DNA of 8,437 nt from Rhodocyclaceae bacterium (GCA_013821865.1 PNJM01000103.1:1-8437); one strand, 5' to 3'. Positions 1-8,437 are shown, counted from the first letter of the stretch. Translations and numbers: made by a program. The notes: generated by a model not told the origin, from the sequence alone.

Positions 1-25
1 CCCTGACTTCGATGATCTGGCTCAT
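1..25 (-). CDS. aceF: Dihydrolipoamide acetyltransferase (PDH E2), N-terminal start only
   Basis: Only the first eight codons are inside the window. They read M-S-Q-I-I-E-V-R, which matches the usual beginning of proteobacterial AceF, where the first lipoyl domain starts with a short beta strand of this kind. E2 takes the acetyl group from E1 on its lipoyl arms and passes it to CoA, and it forms the core of the pyruvate dehydrogenase complex. A GAGGAA Shine-Dalgarno sequence sits just upstream, overlapping the aceE stop codon. Eleven nt separate the aceE stop and this ATG, so the two genes are surely cotranscribed. The identification rests on the N-terminal octapeptide plus position directly after aceE. 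The rest of the gene cannot be judged. Confidence 0.78.
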
Positions 26-36
26 GTTGGGTTTCC

Positions 37-2712
<2,676 letters not shown>

Positions 2713-2805
2713 GGCGTTGTCTCCTCGTGAGAAGCAGCACAGCGTGTCGCCGCGTGTGGCGGCCTTTGCTTCTACTCTAGTACGGCGTAGCGTGCGGGGG
2801 GAAGC

Positions 2806-2821
2806 TTTTCACATGGTAAAA
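2806..2821. promoter_or_regulatory. AT-rich imperfect palindrome upstream of aceE (possible operator)
   Basis: The 16-bp sequence TTTTCACATGGTAAAA is symmetric at 12 of 16 positions (TTTT..CATG..AAAA). It overlaps the putative -10 box of aceE, which is where a repressor would be expected to bind. In gamma-proteobacteria the pdh operon is controlled by the GntR-type PdhR. This site contains GGTAA, as PdhR boxes do, but it is not the full PdhR consensus, and no regulator gene is nearby in the window. Confidence 0.25.
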
Positions 2822-2841
2822 CAAAAAACCGGATAGTGCAA
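2813..2841 (-). promoter_or_regulatory. Weak sigma70-like promoter candidate for aceE
   Basis: Reading the minus strand, TTGCAC (2841-2836) and TACCAT (2818-2813) are separated by exactly 17 nt. The -10 box matches TATAAT at 4 of 6 positions and the -35 box matches TTGACA at 3 of 6. The placement, about 100 nt before the aceE ATG in the only AT-rich patch of the spacer, suits a promoter. The match is weak and was found by eye. Confidence 0.3.
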
Positions 2842-2896
2842 TACGGGAAAAACCTTCCCGGCGCCTTCGGGGCGGCCGACGATGGCGGCCCCTGCG

Positions 2897-2975
2897 CGCC
2901 GTAGGGCTTGGTGTCGTGCAGCACGGCGACTTTGGCGAAGGTGGTGGTGATAGCCACGCCGGTGGCCACCGGTAA
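2897..2975 (-). pseudogene. Possible remnant of a second LivK-type binding protein
   Basis: On the minus strand, in the frame that continues past the binding-protein stop, the spacer translates as TTTFAKVAVLHDTKPYGAQ and then loses sense. The core KVAVLHDTKPYG closely resembles the hinge-side segment of LivK/HAAT binding proteins, where the usual form is K-x-V-A-V-x-x-D-x-x-x-Y-G. The intact neighbour has KVAILADSTNYGQ at residues 170-182. Codons in this patch are GC-ending like those of real genes. The stretch matching the family is only about 13 residues, so a chance resemblance is possible. If real, it implies a tandem duplication of the binding-protein gene that later decayed, leaving this scrap between it and aceE. 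Confidence 0.3.
2959..2972. repeat. Perfect 14-bp palindrome CCGGTGGCCACCGG
   Basis: This sequence equals its own reverse complement over 14 bases. It begins 15 nt after the stop of the binding-protein gene. In RNA it could fold as a 5-bp stem with a GGCC loop, but no U-run follows on the minus strand. It is therefore at best a weak 3' stabilising hairpin, or a protein-binding or chance site. Confidence 0.5.
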
Positions 2976-2987
2976 GCGGCGGAAGGG

Positions 2988-4175
2988 TTATTTCGCCGCT
3001 TTCTTCTTGTCCTCTTCGTAGGCGTATACCACGCGGCCGCCGCGCACTTCGCCCATCACCACCTGTCCCGTGCCGCGGATGGCTTCGTGGTCGGCGCGGG
3101 AGAAGGGACGGTCGTAGGTCATGATGACGCCCTCGACCTTTTCCTTCAGATTCTCCAGCGCCTCGCGCACCCTCGGGCCGTGCATCGTTCCGGCCTGGTT
3201 GATGGCGGCAGCCAGCAGATGCATGGAGTCGTATCCCTGCGCCGCGGCCGGCGGCACGGGCATGCGCTCGCCGCGGCGAACCTTCTGCCAGGCCTCGATG
3301 AAGGCGCGGCGCCTCGGCGTGGTCGGTTCCTGGATGAAGGTCTGCGGCATGCGCGCGCCTTCGCCGTTGGGGCCGGCGTTGTCGATGAAGCTGGACATGG
3401 AGAGGGGCCAGCTGCCGATGAGCGGCACCTGCCAGCCGAGCTTGACCATGCCGTTGGCGATCTGTGCCAGTTCGGGGCCGATGCCGTAGGTGAGCACGGC
3501 CTCGGCGCCGGCGTTGCGGGCGCGCAGGAGCTGGCGCGTCAAGTCGATATCGCCAATGTTGAACTTCTCCACCGCTACCGGCCTGATGCCCTTCTTTTCC
3601 AGCACGTGCTCCAGGTCCTCGCGGCCGAGCTGGCCATAGTTGGTGGAATCGGCCAGGATGGCCACTTTCCTCAGTTTGCGGCGCTCGACCGCCTCCTCGA
3701 CGATCATGGCTGCCTGGATGGTATCGCTGGCGGAGACGCGGAAGATGTAGTTGTCCGGATGCCGCGGCGGCAGGAACTGGCGGGTGATGATCGAGCCGGT
3801 GGCGACCGAGGTGATCATCGGGATGCGCGCCTCCTGGTAGTAGCGCTGGCTGGCGAGCGCGACGCCGGTGTTGACGATGCCCAGGCCGGCGACGACTTTT
3901 TCCTTGTTGATGAGTTCCTGGGCGATCTGGGCGCCGCGCTCGTTGCGCGCCTCGTCGTCGCGCTCGACGAGCTGAATCGGGCGCCCGAGCACGCCGCCTT
4001 TCGCGTTGATCTCGGCGGCGGCGAGGCGGATGCCGTCGCGCATGGAGATGCCCATCGGGCTGGAGCCGCCGGTGAACGGTCCGGAGACGCCGATGCGGAC
4101 CGGCTCGACGGCGGCCGCGGCGGCGGAAAGCATGGCGGCGAGCGCGGCCGCCGCCAATCCGGACGCAAGTCTCAT
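2988..4175 (-). CDS. Periplasmic branched-chain amino acid/HAAT-type ABC substrate-binding protein (LivK-like)
   Basis: This 395-residue protein belongs to the type I periplasmic binding proteins of the LivK/HAAT group (Peripla_BP_6). The family binds branched-chain amino acids, amides, urea or, in many Betaproteobacteria, aromatic and other organic acids. Residues 1-22 form an alanine-rich signal peptide ending in AAAAA before VEPVRIGVSGPFTG, the typical first beta strand of the family. No lipobox is present and the mature protein appears free of cysteine. Other family blocks are AAAEINAKGGVLGRPIQLVERDDE (52-75), KVAILADSTNYGQ (170-182) and AQGYDSMHLLAAAINQAG (312-329). The frame is open up to 4361. 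I start at 4175 because the residues before it are not signal-peptide-like and a GGGGA run lies 5 nt upstream; ATG at 4181 (two residues more) is possible. No permease or ATPase gene is in the window, so it may supply a remote transporter or present ligand to the divergent kinase. The ligand is not predictable from sequence alone. Confidence 0.9.
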   Translation of the reverse strand: MRLASGLAAAALAAMLSAAAAAVEPVRIGVSGPFTGGSSPMGISMRDGIRLAAAEINAKGGVLGRPIQLVERDDEARNERGAQIAQELINKEKVVAGLGIVNTGVALASQRYYQEARIPMITSVATGSIITRQFLPPRHPDNYIFRVSASDTIQAAMIVEEAVERRKLRKVAILADSTNYGQLGREDLEHVLEKKGIRPVAVEKFNIGDIDLTRQLLRARNAGAEAVLTYGIGPELAQIANGMVKLGWQVPLIGSWPLSMSSFIDNAGPNGEGARMPQTFIQEPTTPRRRAFIEAWQKVRRGERMPVPPAAAQGYDSMHLLAAAINQAGTMHGPRVREALENLKEKVEGVIMTYDRPFSRADHEAIRGTGQVVMGEVRGGRVVYAYEEDKKKAAK

Positions 4176-4309
4176 CGCCATCCCCGGTTCGTCATGAGAG
4201 GCAGGGTAGCCGCGGCCGGAAGGGGAACAAATCAGGGTAAACCCCAAGAGCATGCAACAATATGGGGTGCCATTCTGCCGATCAGGTGATCCGCCGCATT
4301 TCTCCGAGC
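4176..4309. promoter_or_regulatory. Divergent promoter region between binding-protein and kinase genes
   Basis: This 134-nt region lies between two divergent genes and should carry promoters in both directions, although I find no convincing -35/-10 pair on either strand. It contains GGGT-AA-ACCC (4235-4244), GCATGC (4249-4254) and GATCA-GG-TGATC (4280-4291). Shared control of both sides by the adjacent response regulator is plausible. If the kinase instead starts at ATG 4262, the last third would be coding. Confidence 0.5.
4280..4291. promoter_or_regulatory. Inverted repeat GATCA-N2-TGATC, possible operator
   Basis: GATCAGGTGATC is a perfect 5+5 inverted repeat with a 2-nt centre. It sits 18 nt before the preferred kinase start, in the divergent control region. 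Its short symmetric form would suit a dimeric LuxR-type HTH protein such as the regulator encoded downstream. I see no second copy in the region, and the binding factor is unknown. Confidence 0.25.
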
Positions 4310-7036
4310 ATGACTTCCGATGCCCCGATCGCGAGCCAGCGCAACTGGTTCTGGAACGCACCTTATTTCGCCGTCGGCCTTTTCGCCGTGGCCATGCTGG
4401 CGCTCGTCTGGGGCCTGCAGAAGCGCGAGTCGGACCTGCAGAACGACGCCCTGGGGCGGGACGTGCGCTGGGCCGAGCAGACCATGCGCCTGCACATGCA
4501 GGGCGCGCAGGACCACCTTGTGCAGCTGTCGCGCGAGCTGGCCGAGGGCACGCTGGACCGCGGCGGCTTCCAGGTGCGCGCCACGCAGTACATCGCCAAC
4601 AATCCGGAACTGGCCAGCATCGTCTGGGTGGATGCCGGGCACATCATCCGCTGGACGGCGCCCTTCGAAACCACCGAGTGGATCGCCGGGGAAGCCCTCG
4701 CCGGCCCCCAGCCGCAGGTCTTCATCCGCGCCCACGAATCCGGCCGGCCGACTTACGGCGAGGCCTACGTCAACCATCGCGGCACGGCGACCGTCGAGCT
4801 CTATGTTCCGGTGCAGCGCGGCCGCGCCTATCTCGGCGCCATCGTCGGCGTGTACTCGGTGGAGGGCATGGTGCGCCATCTCGTGCCCGGCTGGTTCGCC
4901 GACAAGTACCGCCTCAGCATCATCGGCGCGGACGGCCGCATGCTGGCCGTCAATTCCACGGTGACGCCGGCCGACGAATCGATCAGCTACGCCATCGACC
5001 TCGACCCGCCGGGCAACGGCGTCATGCTGCGCGCCGTGGCGTTCCGCTCCGACTCCGGCCTGGCGCGCTTCGTGCCGGCGCTGCTCATCGTCGGCCTCAC
5101 CCTCGTCGTGGTCTGGAGCCTGTGGGCGCTGCGCACGCACTTCCAGCGCCGCGTCCAGGTGGAGAAGGAGCGCGACCGCCTCTTCAACCTGTCGCTCGAC
5201 ATGCTCGGCATCGTCAGCCTGGACGGTACGTTCCGCCGCGTCAATCCGGCCTTCGAGCGGATACTCGGCCATGCGTCGGCGGCACTGGTCGGCCGGCCGC
5301 TGCTGGATTTCGTGCACCCCGACGACACGGCTGCGACGGTGGGCGCGCTGCGGCGCCTGGCGGCGGGGGAGCCGGCGAGCTTCGAGAACCGCTGCCGCAG
5401 CGCCGACGGCCGCTATCTCTGGCTGCTCTGGAGCCTCAACCCTGTACTCGAGGAGCAGCTGCTCTATGCCGTCGCCCACGACATCACCGGCCGCCGCGAG
5501 GACGAGGAAAAGCTGAAGAGCGCCTACGCCTTTCGCAAGGCGATGGGGGAGTCCCTGGTCACCGGCCTCCGCGCCATCGACCTGGAAGGACGGATCATTT
5601 TCGTCAACCCGGCGTTCTGCCGCATGATCGGCTGGAGCGAGCAGGAACTGATCGGCATCAAGCCGCCGTTCCCCTACTGGCCGCCCGAGGCGGCGGCCAG
5701 CCTGCAGCGCGACCTCGATCTGACCCTGGCCGGACAGGCGCCCGCCGGCGGCTTCGAGATGCGCATCCAGCGCCGCGACGGCGAGCGCTTCGACGTGCGC
5801 ATGTACATCTCGCCGCTGATCGACAGCTCGGGCAGGCAGCTCGGCTGGATGGCCTCGATGAACGACATCACCGAACCGAAGCGCGCCCGCGCCGAGCTGG
5901 AGGCCGCCCACGAGCGCTTCGTCGCCGTGCTCGACGGGCTGGACACGGCGGTATACGTCGCCGACGTGGCGACGGACGAGATCCTCTATGCCAACCGCGC
6001 CTTCAAGAATCTCTACGGCTTCGACGCCGTCGGCAGGAACTGCTGGCAGGTCACCCGCGCCTGCTGTCCGGAGCGCGGCGACTTCGGCGCGGATCCGCGC
6101 CGCCTGAGCCTGGAGCAGCTGCCGCGCGAGATCTTCGACGGCGAAATCCAGCATGCGCTTTCCGGCCGCTGGCACCACCTGCGCGACCGCGCCATCCGCT
6201 GGGTCGACGGCCGCGTCGTGCGCATGGAAATCGCCACCGACATCACCGACCGCAAGCGCATGGAGGAAGCGGCCCTGCAGCACCAGGAGCGCCTGGAGCA
6301 GACCTCGCGCCTCATCACCATGGGCGAGATGGCCTCCTCGCTGGCGCACGAGCTGAACCAGCCGCTCTCGGCCATCGCCAACTATTGCATGGGCTGCGTC
6401 AATCGCCTCGCTTCGGGCGAATACCGGCGCGAGGACATCCTCACCGCCATGCAGAAGGCCAGCGCGCAGGCCGAGCGCGCCGGCAAGATCATCCGGCGCA
6501 TGCGCGAGTTCGTGAAGAAGAGCGAGCCCAACCGCGCCCCGGTGGTGCTGGCGGAGATCGTCGATGATGCGGTCGGCTTTGCCGAGATCGATGCGCGCAA
6601 GGCGGGCGTCGCCATCCGCGTCGACATTCCCGCCGACCTGCCGCCGGTGTTCGCCGACAGGATCATGATCGAGCAGGTGGTGCTCAATCTGGTCAAGAAC
6701 GGCATCGAAGCCATGCAGCAGGCGCGCTCCTTCGAGCGCGAACTGACTGTCACGGCGAAGCCGGACGGCGAGCGGACGGTCGGCGTCGCCGTGGCGGACC
6801 GCGGCACCGGCATCGACGCCGGGAACGCGGAGCAGCTCTTCGTGCCCTTCTTCACGACCAAGCCGGAAGGCATGGGCATGGGGCTCAACATCTGCCGTTC
6901 CATCATCGAGTATCACGGCGGCCGCCTGTGGGCCCAGCCCAATCCCGGGGGCGGCAGCGTCTTTCGGTTTACACTTCCTATCCGATCCGGAGGAGAGGCT
7001 TCGCGCGGGGAGAGGGCAACCGGGAGGGAACCATGA
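4310..7036 (+). CDS. Membrane sensor histidine kinase with extracytoplasmic sensor, three PAS domains, HisKA and HATPase
   Basis: This 908-residue inner-membrane kinase senses a signal, autophosphorylates and passes phosphate to the regulator encoded next. TM1 spans about residues 17-37 and TM2 about 255-274, enclosing a periplasmic domain of about 215 residues with no motif I can name (perhaps Cache/PDC-like). Three PAS domains follow, at about 290-395, 405-523 and 535-648, each ending in the usual DIT-x-x-(K/R) signature. The H-box HELNQPLSAIANY puts the phospho-acceptor at H680. The N-box NLVKNGIEAM has N797, G1 is VADRGTGID with D830, the F-box is FVPFFTTKPEG and G2 is GMGMGL at 854-859. 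The H-box style is that of the FixL/DctB/TodS group. All catalytic boxes are intact. I prefer ATG 4310 because the TM1 region starts soon after. ATG 4262 would add 16 uncharacteristic residues, and neither start has a strong ribosome binding site. The stop overlaps the regulator start (ATGA). The ligand is unknown. Confidence 0.93.
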   Translation: MTSDAPIASQRNWFWNAPYFAVGLFAVAMLALVWGLQKRESDLQNDALGRDVRWAEQTMRLHMQGAQDHLVQLSRELAEGTLDRGGFQVRATQYIANNPELASIVWVDAGHIIRWTAPFETTEWIAGEALAGPQPQVFIRAHESGRPTYGEAYVNHRGTATVELYVPVQRGRAYLGAIVGVYSVEGMVRHLVPGWFADKYRLSIIGADGRMLAVNSTVTPADESISYAIDLDPPGNGVMLRAVAFRSDSGLARFVPALLIVGLTLVVVWSLWALRTHFQRRVQVEKERDRLFNLSLDMLGIVSLDGTFRRVNPAFERILGHASAALVGRPLLDFVHPDDTAATVGALRRLAAGEPASFENRCRSADGRYLWLLWSLNPVLEEQLLYAVAHDITGRREDEEKLKSAYAFRKAMGESLVTGLRAIDLEGRIIFVNPAFCRMIGWSEQELIGIKPPFPYWPPEAAASLQRDLDLTLAGQAPAGGFEMRIQRRDGERFDVRMYISPLIDSSGRQLGWMASMNDITEPKRARAELEAAHERFVAVLDGLDTAVYVADVATDEILYANRAFKNLYGFDAVGRNCWQVTRACCPERGDFGADPRRLSLEQLPREIFDGEIQHALSGRWHHLRDRAIRWVDGRVVRMEIATDITDRKRMEEAALQHQERLEQTSRLITMGEMASSLAHELNQPLSAIANYCMGCVNRLASGEYRREDILTAMQKASAQAERAGKIIRRMREFVKKSEPNRAPVVLAEIVDDAVGFAEIDARKAGVAIRVDIPADLPPVFADRIMIEQVVLNLVKNGIEAMQQARSFERELTVTAKPDGERTVGVAVADRGTGIDAGNAEQLFVPFFTTKPEGMGMGLNICRSIIEYHGGRLWAQPNPGGGSVFRFTLPIRSGGEASRGERATGREP

Positions 7037-7641
7037 CGGAACAGCGCGTTTATATCGTCGACGACGACGAAGCCATGCGCGATTCGCTGGCATGGCTGGT
7101 CGAATCCCAGGGGTTCGACGTCACGGCCTACGATTCCGCCGAGGCTTTCCTCACCGCATGCCGGGACGACATGGCAGGCTGCCTGGTGCTCGACGTGCGC
7201 ATGCCCGGCATGAGCGGGCTGGAACTCTACGAGCGCCTGAATGCCCGGCATTGCACGCTGCCGGTGGTCTTCATCACCGGCCACGGCGATGTCCCCATGG
7301 CGGTGGCGGCCCTGAAGAAGGGCGCCGTCGATTTCATCGAGAAGCCGTTCGGCGACCAGGACATGCTGCGGCTGATCAGGCAGTGCCTGGAGCGCGACCG
7401 CGAGGACCGCGACAGGCGCCGGCAGGAGGCGGCGGTGGCGAGGCGGCTGGAAAGCATCACCGGCCGCGAGCGGGAGGTGATGGAGCTCGTCATCGCCGGC
7501 AAGCTGAACAAGCAGATCGCCGACGCGCTCAACATCAGCATCAAGACGGTCGAGGTGCATCGCGCCCGCATCATGGAGAAGATGGGCGTGCGCTCGGTGG
7601 CCGAGCTGGTGCAGGCCGTCATGAGCCGGAGGCAGCAATGA
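7033..7641 (+). CDS. FixJ-family response regulator (receiver plus LuxR HTH)
   Basis: This 202-residue cytoplasmic transcription factor is almost certainly the partner of the preceding kinase. The receiver domain (about 4-120) has the acidic pocket D10-D11-D12, phospho-acceptor D54 in LVLDVRMPGMSG, the switch residue T82 in FITGHGDVPMAV, and K104 in FIEKPF. A charged linker (about 119-132, rich in R, D and E) leads to a LuxR-type HTH at about 142-200, with the hallmark TGREREVMELVIAGKLNKQIA and ISIKTVEVHRARIMEKMGV. Length and D54 position match FixJ (about 204 residues); TtrR, TodT and StyR share this C-terminal type. The frame is open back to 6928, but ATG 7033 is chosen because GGGAGGGA lies immediately before it and the receiver begins at once. 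The ATGA overlap with the kinase stop implies translational coupling. Its targets probably include the divergent binding-protein promoter, which is an inference. Confidence 0.95.
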   Translation: MTEQRVYIVDDDEAMRDSLAWLVESQGFDVTAYDSAEAFLTACRDDMAGCLVLDVRMPGMSGLELYERLNARHCTLPVVFITGHGDVPMAVAALKKGAVDFIEKPFGDQDMLRLIRQCLERDREDRDRRRQEAAVARRLESITGREREVMELVIAGKLNKQIADALNISIKTVEVHRARIMEKMGVRSVAELVQAVMSRRQQ

Positions 7642-7670
7642 TCATTGCAACAAGGAGTGGAGACAAATGA
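7638..7670 (+). CDS. Ten-codon mini-ORF bridging regulator and dehydrogenase (possible coupling peptide)
   Basis: The mini-ORF reads M-I-I-A-T-R-S-G-D-K. Its ATG overlaps the regulator stop as ATGA at 7638-7641, and its own TGA overlaps the dehydrogenase ATG as ATGA at 7667-7670. GGAGG at 7628-7632 lies 5 nt before its start, a good ribosome binding site inside the regulator's last codons. The geometry would let a ribosome finishing the regulator pass through this short frame and restart on the dehydrogenase gene. No homology can be claimed for ten residues, and the double overlap could be chance. The dehydrogenase also has its own Shine-Dalgarno sequence. Confidence 0.25.
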   Translation: MIIATRSGDK

Positions 7671-8437
7671 CTCAACCCGATCTTCTGGGAAAGGTGGCTG
7701 TGGTGACGGGCGCGGCGAGCGGTCTGGGCAAGGCCATCGCCGAGCGGCTGTCGGCCGACGGCGCGCAGGTGGTGGTGGCCGATATCAGCGAGAAGGGCGC
7801 CGCGGTGGCCGGGGCCATCGGCGGCCTGTTCGTGCGCGGCGATTCGGCCAGGCGCGAGGATTGCAAGGCGCTCATCGACGCGGCGGTGGCGCGCTACGGC
7901 ACGGTGCACATCCTGGTGAACAACGCCGGCTTCCAGCACGTTTCGCCCATCGAGGACTTCCCCGAGGACATGTGGGAGAAGATGCAGGCGGTGATGCTGA
8001 CGGCACCCTTCCTGCTCACCCGCTACTGCTGGCCGGCGATGAAGAAGCAGAGATGGGGCCGGGTGGTGAACATTTCCTCCATCCACGGCCTGATCGCCTC
8101 GCCGCACAAGGCGGGCTACATTGCGGCCAAGCACGGCCTGATCGGCCTGACGCGCACCGCGGCGCTGGAGGGCGGGGCGTTCGGCATCACCGCCAACGCC
8201 ATCTGCCCGGCTTACGTGCGCACGCCGCTGGTGGACAGCCAGATCGCGGACCAGGCGCGGACGCGCGGCATTCCCGAAGCCGAAGTGATCGAGAAAATCA
8301 TGCTCGAGCCGGCGGCGGTGAAGCGGCTGATCGAGCCGTCGGAAGTGGCGGATTTCGTCGCTTACCTGTGCTCCCCGGCCGCCGGCGCCATCACCGGCGC
8401 GGCGCTGACGATGGACCTGGGCTGGACGGCAAGATAG
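7667..8437 (+). CDS. 3-hydroxybutyrate dehydrogenase, NAD-dependent SDR
   Basis: This 256-residue short-chain dehydrogenase interconverts (R)-3-hydroxybutyrate and acetoacetate with NAD in the cytoplasm, linking PHB or ketone-body carbon to acetyl-CoA. TGAASGLG (14-21) is the dinucleotide loop. D39 at the end of the second strand favours NAD over NADP, and NNAG is at 85-88. Catalytic S138, Y151 and K155 are present. Residues that bind substrate in the Pseudomonas fragi enzyme have equivalents here: Q90, H140, K148 and Q192, four lower throughout. NNAGFQHVSPIEDFPED and the C-terminal LGWTAR are hallmarks of this enzyme. The fourth tetrad residue, Asn114 in P. fragi, is M110 here (AVMLTAPF). 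AAGGAG at 7652-7657 is 9 nt before the start. It follows the regulator by 25 nt and is probably cotranscribed. The stop codon coincides with the last bases of the window, so the gene is complete. Symbols bdhA or hbdH are used for this family. Confidence 0.92.
   Translation: MTQPDLLGKVAVVTGAASGLGKAIAERLSADGAQVVVADISEKGAAVAGAIGGLFVRGDSARREDCKALIDAAVARYGTVHILVNNAGFQHVSPIEDFPEDMWEKMQAVMLTAPFLLTRYCWPAMKKQRWGRVVNISSIHGLIASPHKAGYIAAKHGLIGLTRTAALEGGAFGITANAICPAYVRTPLVDSQIADQARTRGIPEAEVIEKIMLEPAAVKRLIEPSEVADFVAYLCSPAAGAITGAALTMDLGWTAR

Larger units (their letters stand above)
2713..2987. other. Spacer between binding-protein gene and aceE
   Basis: This 275-nt non-coding stretch precedes aceE. The part nearest aceE (about 2800-2850) is conspicuously AT-rich for this GC-rich window and holds the promoter and palindrome candidates listed separately. 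A small inverted repeat, CGGGAA-N5-TTCCCG, occurs at 2844-2860. It lacks a U-tract on its minus-strand exit, so I do not call it a terminator. The part nearest the binding-protein stop holds the perfect palindrome at 2959-2972 and a possible gene remnant. A 65-codon minus-strand frame (2772-2969) exists here, but it has no good ribosome binding site and its downstream half has no gene-like character, so I do not call it as a gene. Confidence 0.7.

Noticed and set aside
2844..2860. CGGGAA-N5-TTCCCG hairpin as a terminator for the binding-protein gene
   Set aside because: The stem is only 6 bp with no U-tract following on the minus strand, and it lies over 120 nt from the stop codon.
2772..2969. 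65-codon minus-strand frame upstream of aceE as a real small gene
   Set aside because: It has no ribosome binding site, half of it has no protein-like character, and it runs through the candidate aceE promoter. Only the short binding-protein-like segment is retained, as a possible remnant.
4263..4280. Sigma54-like GG-N10-GC spacing before the kinase gene
   Set aside because: Only the GG and GC dinucleotides fit. The rest of the -24/-12 consensus is absent, and such spacing is common by chance in GC-rich DNA.
3087..4289. 400-codon plus-strand frame opposite the binding-protein gene
   Set aside because: Antisense shadow rich in G, A, D and H, with no ribosome binding site or motif.
4232..7093. 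953-codon open frame on the minus strand opposite the kinase gene
   Set aside because: It is an antisense shadow of a GC-rich gene. The translation is dominated by A, R, H, D and V with no domain or motif, while the plus strand carries every kinase box in order.

Overview
The window is GC-rich and densely coding. The homodimeric-type AceE followed by AceF, the FixL/FixJ-style two-component pair and the 3-hydroxybutyrate dehydrogenase together suggest a Betaproteobacterium, perhaps of the Rhodocyclales (Azoarcus/Thauera-like). That placement is an inference from protein style, not from a marker gene.

Left part (1-2712, minus strand): a pyruvate dehydrogenase operon. The complete aceE is followed 11 nt downstream by the first eight codons of aceF, cut by the window edge. 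A 275-nt spacer (2713-2987) upstream of aceE holds a strong ribosome binding site, a weak promoter candidate overlapping an AT-rich imperfect palindrome, and a short stretch that looks like a remnant of a second periplasmic amino-acid-binding protein. A perfect 14-bp palindrome lies next to it.

Middle (2988-4175, minus strand): a complete, secreted LivK/HAAT-type substrate-binding protein. No permease or ATPase gene is present in the window. It is divergent from the genes to its right, across a 134-nt region carrying a GATCA-N2-TGATC inverted repeat.

Right part (4310-8437, plus strand): a three-gene set that reads as one operon. It encodes a large membrane sensor histidine kinase (two TM helices around a roughly 215-residue extracytoplasmic domain, then three PAS domains, HisKA and HATPase), a FixJ-type response regulator (receiver plus LuxR HTH) joined to it by an ATGA overlap, and a 3-hydroxybutyrate dehydrogenase. 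The regulator and dehydrogenase are bridged by a 10-codon mini-ORF whose start and stop both form ATGA overlaps.

Working model (inference): the binding protein and/or the kinase's outer domain senses an organic acid or similar small molecule. The kinase then phosphorylates the regulator at D54, and the regulator controls the divergent binding protein, its own operon and perhaps distant catabolic genes. The dehydrogenase would link this to ketone-body/PHB carbon, next to the pyruvate-to-acetyl-CoA enzyme. No wholly new system is evident. The points most worth a second look are the divergent binding-protein/kinase arrangement, the ATGA mini-ORF bridge, the Asn-to-Met change in the dehydrogenase tetrad, and the possible binding-protein remnant.
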